DNA of 64,000 nt from Gammaproteobacteria bacterium (lineage in GTDB: Bacteria > Pseudomonadota > Gammaproteobacteria > HK1), in contig WLWT01000003.1 of NCBI GenBank assembly GCA_012103455.1, forward strand, positions 1,054,001 through 1,118,000, given 5' to 3'. The stretch's first letter is position 1. Each line of letters opens with the position of its first letter. Made by a program: the position numbers and the translations under genes. The notes beneath the pieces are model-generated. The model was not told the origin of the DNA. It worked only from the letters and a program-made list of their open reading frames with translations, and made no database searches. Positions 17,674-26,238 of this stretch are shown one piece after another.

Positions 17674-18126
17674 TTACGGCAAGGCGAGACGCAAGCCGTG
17701 CCAGGCAAGGGTGTAGGCAGCGAGGGGCAGGACAATGGCGACGGCAATGAGCCACCCCGCGATTCGCAACGGGGGCCGCATCGCGAGCCCAATCGCGGCG
17801 ATCGCCATGGCGCCGCCGATGCGAAACCCGAACCACGCGAACAATCCGACGGCGGCCGCCAGCGCCGCGACCGCCACTAGGCTGAAGAGCACCGATCGTG
17901 TATCGAAATCCACCGGCTCCGCCGCGCGGCCGAGTGCGTTGGAGAGGGCTTGGATGATCGCGAAGATTGCGATGACCACGGCCGCGACGATTGGCAATAG
18001 CACCGGCGCAATTTCGCCGTCATCGCCGGGGGCGGCCTGTTCTGGAATGACCCAAATGGCTGCTGCGGCTGCCGCCACGGCCAGGACGAGTCCAGCCGCG
18101 GTGTCTACCGTGCGCCGTGAAACCAC
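17674..18126 (-). CDS. tctB: tripartite tricarboxylate transporter small permease TctB
   Basis: A 150-aa protein with four hydrophobic segments (for example TAAGLVLAVAAAAAAIWVI and AMAIAAIGLAMRPPLRIAGW), the layout of TctB. It lies between tctC (10 bp gap) and tctA (15 bp gap) on the same strand. With TctA it forms the membrane part of a cation-coupled secondary transporter that takes carboxylates delivered by the periplasmic TctC. Confidence 0.75.
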   Translation of the reverse strand: MVSRRTVDTAAGLVLAVAAAAAAIWVIPEQAAPGDDGEIAPVLLPIVAAVVIAIFAIIQALSNALGRAAEPVDFDTRSVLFSLVAVAALAAAVGLFAWFGFRIGGAMAIAAIGLAMRPPLRIAGWLIAVAIVLPLAAYTLAWHGLRLALP

Positions 18127-18136
18127 CTCACGAGAC

Positions 18137-19102
18137 CTATTCTTGGAGGCTCTCGACCATCTTGACGTTGGCTTCGTAGGTCGCGTTGACCGCTTTTACC
18201 AGACCTTCTGGTCCCATCTGTTCTTCGACGAACGGGAGCTTCTTCAGAATCTCGCGAACGGCCGGGCCCTTCGTGCCCTCACGAATCGCATGGACCAGCT
18301 TTGCTTTCACGTCTTCCGGCAATCCCTTCGGGGCGGCAATCATGAAGTGCGCTTCGAAGGCGATCGGATAACCGAGTTCTTTGAGGGTTGGCGCGTCTTT
18401 AGCGGACCAAAGGCGTTCGCTTCGCAGACTGGCCAATACCTTCACTTCACCTTTCCGGACTAGCTTGATGAAGGCCCCGCCGGAGAAGCCGAGGTCAGTG
18501 TGGCCGCCGAGGACGTTCTTAACGGCACCCGAACCGCCTTTAGTCGGCACGGAAGTGATGGTGACGCCTTCTTTCTTGCTCACGTACTTCGTCAGGAGTT
18601 TGTCGAACGGAGTGACCGCGGAATACGTGAGCTTGTTACCCTTTTTTGCGTAGGCGAGCATTTCTGCCCACGTATCGTAAGGGGCATCGGCACGCGCGTA
18701 GACGGCTTCCTGGGCCTTGGCAATCGACTCTATGTAGTCGAAGTCGTCCTTTGTGTAGGGCGTTTTGTCGGGCGCGAACGCGGGGTTAAAGGCAAACGTT
18801 GGGGTGACTGCCATGACCAAGGTGTAGCCGTCCGGCTTGGCCGTCTTAACTGAAGCGGCTGCTTTGCCGCCACCGGCGCCAGCCTTTACTTCCTTAACCA
18901 CCGGTTGCCCGAGAATGGGCTCCATTTCCTTGGCGAGGGCGGTGGCGAGGGTGTCGGTGCCGCCACCGGCGCGAAAGCCGACAACCAGCTTGATCGGTTT
19001 TTCGGGAAACTCGGCCTGAACTGCCGCGGGCACGGACAGGCCGGCCGCCAATACGCCCATGGCGAGTGCGAATAGTTTTTTGGTTTTGCCAATCGTGGTC
19101 AT
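18137..19102 (-). CDS. tctC: tripartite tricarboxylate transporter substrate-binding protein (TctC/Bug family)
   Basis: A 321-aa periplasmic binding protein. A signal peptide ends near residue 30 (cationic TIGKTKK, hydrophobic LFALAMGVLAAGLSVPA, cleavage after VQA). The mature part starts FPEKPIKLVVGFRAGGGTDTLATALAKEM, the classic Bug-family opening, followed by VKAGAGGGKAAASVKTAKPDGYT. It is the first gene of the tctCBA operon; GGGAGGAG lies upstream of the ATG. The ligand is unknown; relatives bind citrate, aromatic acids or other carboxylates. With tctA interrupted, the system may be inactive. Confidence 0.9.
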   Translation of the reverse strand: MTTIGKTKKLFALAMGVLAAGLSVPAAVQAEFPEKPIKLVVGFRAGGGTDTLATALAKEMEPILGQPVVKEVKAGAGGGKAAASVKTAKPDGYTLVMAVTPTFAFNPAFAPDKTPYTKDDFDYIESIAKAQEAVYARADAPYDTWAEMLAYAKKGNKLTYSAVTPFDKLLTKYVSKKEGVTITSVPTKGGSGAVKNVLGGHTDLGFSGGAFIKLVRKGEVKVLASLRSERLWSAKDAPTLKELGYPIAFEAHFMIAAPKGLPEDVKAKLVHAIREGTKGPAVREILKKLPFVEEQMGPEGLVKAVNATYEANVKMVESLQE

Positions 19103-19122
19103 CTTCTCCTCCCGTTGTGAGC

Positions 19123-19558
19123 GTTGGCGTCAATTTTAAGTCCGGCGGTGCGAAGCCGGCGAAGTGCAGCCCGCCCGGCGGGCCGTCAGCCTCGCCATTC
19201 TAACCCCACACCGCGCGGCATCGGGATCCCGGAGTCATTAGTCCTCAGACCGACGGACTATTCAGTAACTCGAGATCAGAGAGCGATCGCAGTTACGCAT
19301 CAAGCCACGGGAATTCCAGACCCGGTCGGGCGGGGTCATTGGTTGTGGCGTTGGCTAGCGGAAGTCTGACCCAATCATGCCCGTCCGTCCCCCGTTGCGT
19401 GCATCGCGCAGATGAGAGACGACCGCGGCCAGCCGCGGAGGTTCTATGTTACAACGAAGCGCGGCGGCTCGCGCGCGGTGACGGTTTCGCACCAGGTAGT
19501 CCTAACGGCTCCGCGATCAACGATGCGACCGGTTTGGCACTACGAAGAGGAGATACGA
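19123..19558. other. 435-bp divergent intergenic region
   Basis: Lies between tctC (leftward) and the small membrane/caspase gene pair (rightward). It holds a GC-rich hairpin near 19170-19183 (CCCGCC/GGCGGG) and a CCGCGG repeat near 19423-19438. No coding family was recognised. It should contain the promoters of both operons, but no confident -35/-10 pair could be assigned. Confidence 0.4.
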
Positions 19559-19882
19559 ATGGAGCTTGAATCGACAATTCAGGTGTTCGGAGTAGGGTTT
19601 GCGGGCGGTTTGCTTTTGGAGGTAATCCATTGGTACGGACTCACCCGCGACCCTAACTTTAGCGCCTATAAACGATCCGCAATCTACTGGCTCATGTCTG
19701 TTGGAATGGCGGGGGCTGGGGGTCTACTCGCGATGCTCTATTTCGGGGATCAAGCAGATGGACTGCTTGCCTTGCACGTTGGTATTTCCGCACCGCTGAT
19801 CCTGCAAAAGATGGCGACCACCGCGGCAATTTCAGGTGGCAAATCGACGCAAGCGAGCATCATCAATTTCTTCCACTGGTGA
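19559..19882 (+). CDS. small membrane protein upstream of a caspase-like gene
   Basis: A 107-aa protein with three hydrophobic segments (VFGVGFAGGLLLEVIHW, SAIYWLMSVGMAGAGGLLAMLYF, LLALHVGISAPLILQKMA). GAGGAG precedes ATG 19559 by about 6 bases. The stop lies 4 bp before the start of the caspase-like gene, so the two are almost certainly co-transcribed. No family is recognised. Given its position it may be a partner or immunity-like membrane component for the caspase protein; this is inference from context. Confidence 0.6.
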   Translation: MELESTIQVFGVGFAGGLLLEVIHWYGLTRDPNFSAYKRSAIYWLMSVGMAGAGGLLAMLYFGDQADGLLALHVGISAPLILQKMATTAAISGGKSTQASIINFFHW

Positions 19883-19886
19883 ACCG

Positions 19887-21245
19887 ATGCGCGTCGCCTC
19901 GATTTCGATAGGAATCGTCGCATATCGTGATTCACATCTCGCGTCGAGTCAGATTCGCCTGCAGTTTGCTAGCGCTGATGCGATGGCGTTTCATCGTTAC
20001 TTGACCTCCGCTTGGGCCGGAGAACGAGACCTGCATGTTTGTCTCACCGACGGCGAGGCAGACCGAGACGGGCTGGGTCAGGCCGTCAATGACATCGCAT
20101 CGAGCGGGGATTTCGACCTCTTCGTGCTTTACCTGTCCGGACACGGCGAAACGAACGCACACGAGGGTTGGTTCTGCCTCGCGGACGCCGCCGCCGGCGA
20201 GCCGAGCCTCACGCGTTCGGAGATCGACCAGCTACTCGCTTCGGTCGATGCCGACCAGGTGCTACTCGTTGCCGACTATTGCTTTGCGGAGGCCAGTCTG
20301 GCGGGCAGCGATTTTTTTTCTGCATTGGAAGGGTGCTCCGCCCGTATTTACATTGCCTCCGCGCGTAGTACACAAAAGGCCTGGGAAGATAAGCAGCTTG
20401 GGCGATCGATTCTTTCGGACGTGCTGCTAAAGGCCATGTCGTCGGGATCCGCGCTTGCCTACCGGGACGGAACCATCGACGTCGAAGCGCGGCTCGTACC
20501 GCACCTTCGTGAACAGGTCCCGCTGGAGGCGACCGTACACAAGCGCGGCACGGTACAAGAACCGGTCATGGGTGGCACCGCTTCGAAGCCCATGTTGCTG
20601 CCAACGGTTGCCAGTCGTGACCTGCGACGCAATCTCTCGATCAGCGCCACGATTCGCCTACGGGTGCGACGAATTCTCACCGTTAGCGCCGCCGCCGTGC
20701 TCGTGATTTGGCTAATTGCGGACCTACTCTTCTATCACCTTGCCGTCGGTGCGAACGGCGCGATCCTCGTGCGGCCGGGCCTGGCTGCGTTTTACGAACT
20801 CACCCCCTTCCATTTGGGCAAGGAAATCGACACTGGATTCACCGTCCGGGATGTTTCGCCCCGTGCTCGCGATGCCGTGCGTCGCTTGAGCGAAGGCAGC
20901 GAGTACGGCTTCACGACGCGCAAAGACCGAGACGGTCTTGCCCGCTGGTTATCGATGCTCGAACCGGTTCTCGACGCGCTCTTCCGCGGCCCGGGCACAA
21001 ATGCTCGCTCGGGCGGACTCGCCAACGCTAGAGAGCGAGCAACCGCCGCCCGCCTGGGAAGTGGCGTTTGTTTCGGTGGCGCGCAACGAAGGTACTCGCA
21101 GCATTGCAGACCAAGTCTATCCGACGTTACCCGCAATCGATGTCGATTGTTCGTATCCCGTGAAGCAACAACTCGACTTCTCCCTCCTCGACGTGCGCAC
21201 GGGCGTGTTCGCCCGCGACCTCCAGTGGCGGGCCCTTCGAATTGA
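19887..21245 (+). CDS. caspase-like (peptidase C14) protein with a transmembrane segment; continues in another frame
   Basis: Caspase/metacaspase fold, residues 1 to about 185: SIGIVAYRDSHL with FASADAMAFHRYL is the first strand and helix. The catalytic His lies in LYLSGHGETN (H86) and the catalytic Cys in VLLVADYCFAEA (C132). A single transmembrane helix follows at residues 263-286 (ILTVSAAAVLVIWLIADLLF), so the protease domain should be cytoplasmic. After about residue 365 (near 20985) this frame turns into low-complexity sequence while the homologous-looking continuation is in the next frame (see 20986-22419). It may be a natural frameshift, a sequencing error, or two overlapping genes. 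Start ATG 19887 lies 4 bp after the upstream stop. Bacterial caspases often serve in regulated cell death or anti-phage defence. Confidence 0.65.
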   Translation: MRVASISIGIVAYRDSHLASSQIRLQFASADAMAFHRYLTSAWAGERDLHVCLTDGEADRDGLGQAVNDIASSGDFDLFVLYLSGHGETNAHEGWFCLADAAAGEPSLTRSEIDQLLASVDADQVLLVADYCFAEASLAGSDFFSALEGCSARIYIASARSTQKAWEDKQLGRSILSDVLLKAMSSGSALAYRDGTIDVEARLVPHLREQVPLEATVHKRGTVQEPVMGGTASKPMLLPTVASRDLRRNLSISATIRLRVRRILTVSAAAVLVIWLIADLLFYHLAVGANGAILVRPGLAAFYELTPFHLGKEIDTGFTVRDVSPRARDAVRRLSEGSEYGFTTRKDRDGLARWLSMLEPVLDALFRGPGTNARSGGLANARERATAARLGSGVCFGGAQRRYSQHCRPSLSDVTRNRCRLFVSREATTRLLPPRRAHGRVRPRPPVAGPSN

Positions 21246-22419
21246 AGACGCCGACCACGCGAACGAGCTTGTCGAGCTCGTGATCGCAGTGACGTATCGT
21301 GTTGCCCATTCGGAGGACCCCGGACAACTCGCGGCGGACATCGACGCGCTTGCCGAAGCAACGTCGCGGATGCGCTCGCCACGGTGGCCGCAGTTGCCCC
21401 AACTCAGTGGTTGGTGCGAGGGAGCCCCAGCCGCGTTGGTTCGTGCACTCACTAGCCGCGGGGATTCCCGTGCCGCCGCCGAAACGGCGCTCGTGGCGTT
21501 GCTCCCATCTGCGCCCTCGCCACCCGGAGAGGATTACCCTCACGGCCAACTGGCCGCAATCGCCGGTCTTACCGCCCTCGCAAGCCGGGCTGGATTGACT
21601 CCGCGCACAGTTGAGGGAATCGTCACCTCATTCGAGAAAAGCGGCCAACCGCTCGGCCTCAACACCCCGCTCAATCGTCTGCTGTTCCAAACCGCGGCTT
21701 ACCAGTCGCTACCACAACCCTTCCGCGAGCGCGTGTTCGAGCTTGTGCAGCGCAAGTCCGGGGCCGCAGACTTCGAAACCGTTGAGCGGTTCCGGTTGTT
21801 GTCGCGAAATGCGATCTACTTAACGCAGTCCGAGCAGAACACTCTACGCAAGTGGCTCGATCGGGAGGGTAACGACAATCGCACGCTCAGCCGCCTCCAC
21901 GAAGCCATTGGTTATCTCGCCCGAGCCATGCCGATATCGCCGCGGGAGATAGAATGGCTCGTGGCCCGCCTATCCCCCTATAGCTGGCTTTCACCTCAAT
22001 CGTTCGGTTACCGCGGAGAGTGGGTCATTAGCGCTTCGGATGGAGAGGCCGCCATTGCGCTTTCCAGAGTCAATCAAAGCCAACCTCTGGAGCCAGCGGT
22101 CATCAATCGTCTCCTGACCATAGCGGCACACCGCTCCGACCTGCCGAACCGATCTTCGATGCTGAGAGGGTTGGGCTTCGCAACCGAATCGCTCGACCAA
22201 GCGATTGTCGAAGCTCTCTCTCGCAACACGACTTCGGCGATTACACGACGGCTTTACGTCGATATCGCGGTGGCGCAACTACGCGCGATGCCAAGCGCCG
22301 AAGTTCGCCGCACCCGCGACGCTTTGCTCCAGCGTTGGCAGAAGAGTCGCGCGCCCGAATTGCGCGTAGCCGTGGGCGACATCATTGGCCGGACCATGGA
22401 ACCCGGATGGCAAAACTGA
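20986..22419 (+). CDS. C-terminal part of the caspase-like protein (helical repeat domain) in a shifted frame
   Basis: Continues from the caspase gene after a frame change near 20985. It encodes about 477 residues, mostly alpha-helical, with Leu/Ala-rich segments such as ELVIAVTYRVAHSED, LAAIAGLTALASRAGLTP and IVEALSRNTTSAITRRL, reminiscent of HEAT-like scaffolds. The frame is open without interruption to TGA 22419, so coding constraint is evident here. It could be translated independently from the in-frame GTG 21061, or be joined to the protease to give about 840 aa. On the single-protein model this part lies on the far side of the membrane helix and could be a sensor. Confidence 0.55.
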   Translation, partial: AARAQMLARADSPTLESEQPPPAWEVAFVSVARNEGTRSIADQVYPTLPAIDVDCSYPVKQQLDFSLLDVRTGVFARDLQWRALRIEDADHANELVELVIAVTYRVAHSEDPGQLAADIDALAEATSRMRSPRWPQLPQLSGWCEGAPAALVRALTSRGDSRAAAETALVALLPSAPSPPGEDYPHGQLAAIAGLTALASRAGLTPRTVEGIVTSFEKSGQPLGLNTPLNRLLFQTAAYQSLPQPFRERVFELVQRKSGAADFETVERFRLLSRNAIYLTQSEQNTLRKWLDREGNDNRTLSRLHEAIGYLARAMPISPREIEWLVARLSPYSWLSPQSFGYRGEWVISASDGEAAIALSRVNQSQPLEPAVINRLLTIAAHRSDLPNRSSMLRGLGFATESLDQAIVEALSRNTTSAITRRLYVDIAVAQLRAMPSAEVRRTRDALLQRWQKSRAPELRVAVGDIIGRTMEPGWQN

Positions 22420-22573
22420 ATCCAGGCGGGTGGCCCTGACCGAAAGGTATTCGCGTGAGACTTCAGGGAGTGCGTCTTGCGCTCTTTGCAGGCGACAAAT
22501 CCCAATGGCGTGAATCGCGAATAGTCAATTCAAACCACCCGATCCGCGCGCGCCTCGAGTAGCGCCAGGGGAG

Positions 22574-22864
22574 CTAGGCGGCGGTCGCATGAATTGCAAA
22601 GGCCCAGGGCTTGTGAACGAGCCCTCGCCTGACACTTTCTTGACCGCCAGTGCGGCACCGGTCGCGCTCAGCCCCGACAACCACGGGCCGCGCGCGGGCC
22701 TCGCGTTTGGCCAGGTGCCCGAGGATGGACGCCAGGTGCCCGGGGATGGACGCGATAAGCGCCGGTTCGGTGATTACCGCCAACACGTTCACTGATCCGC
22801 CACAGCGCGGGCAGATGCTGAGAGCGATGTCGAACACCCGCCGCAGCCGCTGCATCCATGTCAC
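22574..22864 (-). pseudogene. 3' remnant of an IS91-type transposase gene
   Basis: Encodes VTWMQRLRRVFDIALSICPRC then GGSVNVLAVITEPALIASI and a short tail. This matches the C-terminus of IS91/IS801-like transposases, where a CxxCGG motif lies in a RVFxIDIxxCPRCGG context. The catalytic HUH part is absent. The 120-residue tail after the motif is repetitive (HLASILGHLAKREARARP). Confidence 0.6.
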
Positions 22865-23700
22865 CGAGGCGCCTGGAGGACCTGACGTGGGCTCCTCGTC
22901 TGTGCATACCCGCGCCTTACCGCTTCGTAGGCCGCGGGCGCGTTCCCCGCGCCCACCCCGGAATGTGCGAAGGGCGCACCGTTCGTCTGCTCACCGGTAT
23001 CTGCTGAGGGGCGGGATGCTCTGTGGGTGGCTCTCGCAAGCGGCCGCTGATGGGGCTGGCCGGCGCTTTGGATGTGCCCGTTTGGAGATTTTTTACCGGC
23101 TACGAGCAGGGCGGAGACTGTGCGGTTGTGAGTGCAGGCCAGGGCGTTTTAGTGGGGCGGCTCGCCAACGCAAGGCTAGAGGCCGCGCAGACCGAAGAAT
23201 CGGTGGCCGAGGAGCCGCGCGCTAAGGCGCCTATAACATAGGCGAGAAGCAAAACGCAGAACGCGCCGCCGGCGCCAAAGCGCCACCCGCAGAGGGTGCC
23301 ACCACCGCTGTCAGCCGCGCTGCCGACCTGGCCCTGACCAAGGTGTTAGGCGGCTCATCCAACCCGCTCGATCATGCTATAGACGTTGGCGGATACGGGA
23401 TGCTAGCCAGCCACTAACTTCAATGCCTCTGGCGGCGCTTGACCATGGCCGTTCACGAGTCCCTCGAACAGGCGCACCAAGTCGATGAAAGCCATCTATT
23501 TAGCGCCGTCGAAGAACTGCGTCCATGAGCGGCCACCCGCACGGCCCGGTTATTGTCCGACCTGGTGGCCTTGATGACGCTGCCGTCGCCGCCCTGCCTG
23601 CGTTCTTCCTTGATGCGGCTCACCTCATCGAATAACGCTATGCCGGACAGTGGTTGCGCTACCACCACCGGCCAGACCCGGCGCAGCACGACTTGCGGGA
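22865..23700. other. scrap region between the IS91 remnant and the 498-bp repeat
   Basis: Apart from the EamA fragment at 23161-23275 nothing could be assigned. Short open frames on both strands have no recognisable motif or ribosome-binding site. The stretch looks like joined fragments of decayed genes. Confidence 0.4.
23161..23275 (-). pseudogene. fragment of an EamA transporter gene (C-terminal half)
   Basis: About 115 bp aligns by eye with 11103-11215 of the EamA gene on the same strand, sharing CAACGCAAGG, TCGGTGGCCGAGG-like and CATAGGCGAGAAGCAA segments with scattered differences and small indels. Flanking sequence is unrelated. Its counterpart (N-terminal half) lies at 36066-36180. 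Confidence 0.6.
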
Positions 23701-24198
23701 GGAAGAGCTGGCGCCGTGAGAACGGCTGCGCAACCCAGCAAGGGATTGTAATCTCGACACCTATCCGAACGCCTGGGCAGTCTTTGGCCGGGCACACCGC
23801 GCTAAGTGTATTGCCGGCTCAGCACCCCACAATCGCTCACCGCTTCAAGGCCGTTCACCGGTGACATAGAGATATAAGATTCCACCTACGAACACCCATC
23901 AGCCGCCGCGCACCGGCATTCAGACCATTCGGGTCAACTCGTTCAAACGCCTGTGACAGGCGATGAAATGTTTAGGATGAGCCGCGTGAATAGGCGCGTC
24001 TTCGCGTTTGCACCGACCTTCTATCGCCACCGGACAGCGGCGGTAAAACGGGCACCCCACCGCTGTTATTTCCACCCCGCGGGCAATACCGGCTGCCATC
24101 TCCTGTTTTTGCAGGGTGTCTTCGAGCCAGCCGATGCACAGTTCGGGTACGGAGTTGATGAGTAACTGGGTATACGGATGAAACGGTGGCGCCAACAC
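23701..24198 (+). repeat. 498-bp direct repeat, copy 1
   Basis: Matches 36726-37223 over its full length in the same orientation with scattered substitutions and one single-base indel difference near 23868. It contains the 3' end of a peptide ABC transporter ATPase gene and about 220 bp downstream of it. Copy 2 is the native 3' end of the intact ATPase gene. The matching starts at GGAAGAGCTGG and ends at GCGCCAACAC. Confidence 0.85.
23920..24198 (-). pseudogene. 3' remnant of a peptide ABC transporter ATPase gene
   Basis: Encodes the last 93 residues of an OppD/DppF-like ATPase: PPFHPYTQLLINSVPEL, AGIARGVEITAVGCPFYRRC and the Cys-containing C-terminus HFIACHRRL. It is nearly identical to the end of the protein encoded at 36946-38763. 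Upstream of 24198 the frame continues into unrelated sequence. No nucleotide-binding motifs remain. Confidence 0.75.
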
Positions 24199-24473
24199 GA
24201 GGTACTTGCCGACCACTTCGACGCCGTCGTTGAAGCGCGACAGGGGTGCGAGCAGCTTGTCCGGCAATGGCATCATGCCATCTTCGTCATCACGCATTCG
24301 TATTCGGTCGATGCCGTTGCGCGGCTGGGTAGCTCCAGGTCGGACTACGCTGCGCTAATCCGACCTGCGGGTCTGCCCGCGACAGCTGCGGTCGCGCGCC
24401 GGAACCCGCGTCGGCCGGCCGTACACGACCGCCGCCGCGGTGTTCCACGGCAATCGACGGACCGGGGCGCTGT

Positions 24474-26122
24474 TCATCGCGCCGCGACATCGACTCCGTG
24501 GACCGCCTTCGCCGTCTCCGGCGAGATGCGTCCGGCCGCGACGTCCGCGGCCACCGCCGCCGGGTCGCGTTCGTGCGGGTCGCCGAAGCCCGCGCCGCCC
24601 GGGGTATGGAGGACGAGCCGTTCTCCGGCCGCGATGCGTTGCGTGCCCTTGCCGTTCAGTACCGCGCCCGAGGCGATCCGCACACCGCTGCGGTCGCCGT
24701 ATCTTCCGCGCGAGGGGTGGATGACGCGGTCGAAGGATGCGAGCAGCTCGAAGTCCTTGCCGATGGCCGACTCGATCTCGATGACCTGGCCGAGCCCCCC
24801 GCGCCAGCGCCCGTGACCGCCGGAATCGGGCCGCATCTCCTTGCGCCAGAACACCACCGGCGACACCTGCTCGTTGATCTAGACCGGCGTGCCCCGCACT
24901 CCGCTCGGATACGCGGTGGCGGAGAGCCCGTCCTTCGACGGCCGCGCGCCGGTCCCGCCGTTGCACACCGCGGTGACCGCGAACAGCGCGCCGCTCGACT
25001 GGTTCGCGGCGCGGTCGCTCTCGCCGCGCATGGTGACGTTCCACAGGCACGCCGCGCCCTCGGCCGGCACCCGCTCGGGGACCGCCTGGATCAGCGCGCC
25101 GAGGACCACTTCAGGCAGCATCTGGCCGATGATGTGGCGCGAGCACACCAGGGCGGGGTAGGGCGCGTTGAGGACGCATCCCGCGGGCGCCGCCACCCTG
25201 AACGGTGCCAGCGATCCCCAGTTGTTCGGCACGTCGGCGGAGACGATGCACGAGAGCCCGAAGCACGTGTAGGCCGAGGTGTACGCCATCGGCACGTTGA
25301 CCCCGTGGTTCGACTTCGGCGACGTGCCGTCGTAGTCGATGGTGATGCTGTCGTCGGCGATTTCGAGTCTCGCGACGAGGTCGAGGGGACGCTCGTAGCC
25401 GTCGATCCGCATCGAGCTGCGGTACTCGCCCCGCGGCAGCTTCGCGATCGCGTCGAGCACCGCGCGGCGCGCGGCGCGAGCTCTCGCAGATGTACTCGCC
25501 GCGGTCGAACTCGGTCATCATCTCCACCTGGCGTTCGCAGCCCACGTCGTTGCACGCCGCCAGCGAGTACACGTCGCCTTCGGATTCGACCGGCTGGCGC
25601 GTGTTCGCCCGGACCATGGCCATCAGGGTCTCGTTGAGCACGCCGCGGTCGGCGAGCTTGAGCATCGGGATGTAGATGCCTTTCATGTGCACGTCGGCCG
25701 CATCGGGGCCGAAGCCGATGCCGCCGATGTCGGTGAGGTGCGAGGTGCAGGAGAACAGCCCCACGAGCCGGCCCCGGTGGAAGTACGGGGTGGTCAGCAC
25801 GAAATCGTTGAGAGGGCCGGTGCCCATCCAGGGGTCGTTGGTGATGTAGATGTCGCCCTCGTGCATGGTCCCCACGGGGAGGTGGCGCAGGAAGTGATCG
25901 ACCGATTCCGCCATGGAGTTGACGTGGCCGGGGGTGCCGGTCACGGCTTGCGCGAGCATCCTTCCGCGGGTGTCGAATACGCCGGCGCAGAGGTCGCCCG
26001 CCTCGCTGCACGATGGGCGAGAACGCAGTGCGGAGCAACGCTTGCGCCTGCTCCTCGACGACCGCGATCAGGCGGTTCCACATGATCTGCATGCGGATGG
26101 TCTTCAGGGCGTCGGTGCTCAT
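24474..26122 (-). pseudogene. hydantoinase B/oxoprolinase subunit gene (hyuB-like) with frameshifts and an amber stop
   Basis: The N-terminus (ATG 26122: MSTDALKTIRMQIMWNRL, VVEEQAQALLRTAFSPIV) is in one frame. MLAQAVTGTPGHVNSMAES, DIYITNDPWMGTGPLNDF and CTSHLTDIGGIGFG are in a second. From about 25460 a third frame gives DYDGTSPKSNHGVNVPMAY and NAPYPALVCSRHIIGQML, and ends at TAG 24881-24879, where relatives have Glu in GTPVEINEQ. After the stop the same frame continues as INEQVSPVVFWRKEMRPDSGG and GRWRGGLGQVIEIES. Two frameshifts and one stop mean it is inactive. Intact HyuB is about 500-570 aa and works with HyuA in ATP-dependent hydantoin or 5-oxoproline hydrolysis; no hyuA is present. 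Confidence 0.8.
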
Positions 26123-26238
26123 GTCGGTGGTCGTCGTCCCGTGTGCGAGTGTTGCATTGCACGCGGCCTGGCCGGAGATCGTTGCAGATCCGCAACGCCG
26201 GTGCATGCCGCCGCCCCGGGCGTGCGGGAAGCCCGGCC

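Noticed and set aside
23453..23797. Minus-strand open frame before the 498-bp repeat
   Set aside because: Only the part overlapping the repeat is conserved with the second copy, where no such protein is encoded. No motif or ribosome-binding site.
24498..25637. Plus-strand open frame opposite the broken hyuB
   Set aside because: Arg-rich antisense frame. The minus strand shows HyuB motifs in three frames, which explains the sequence.
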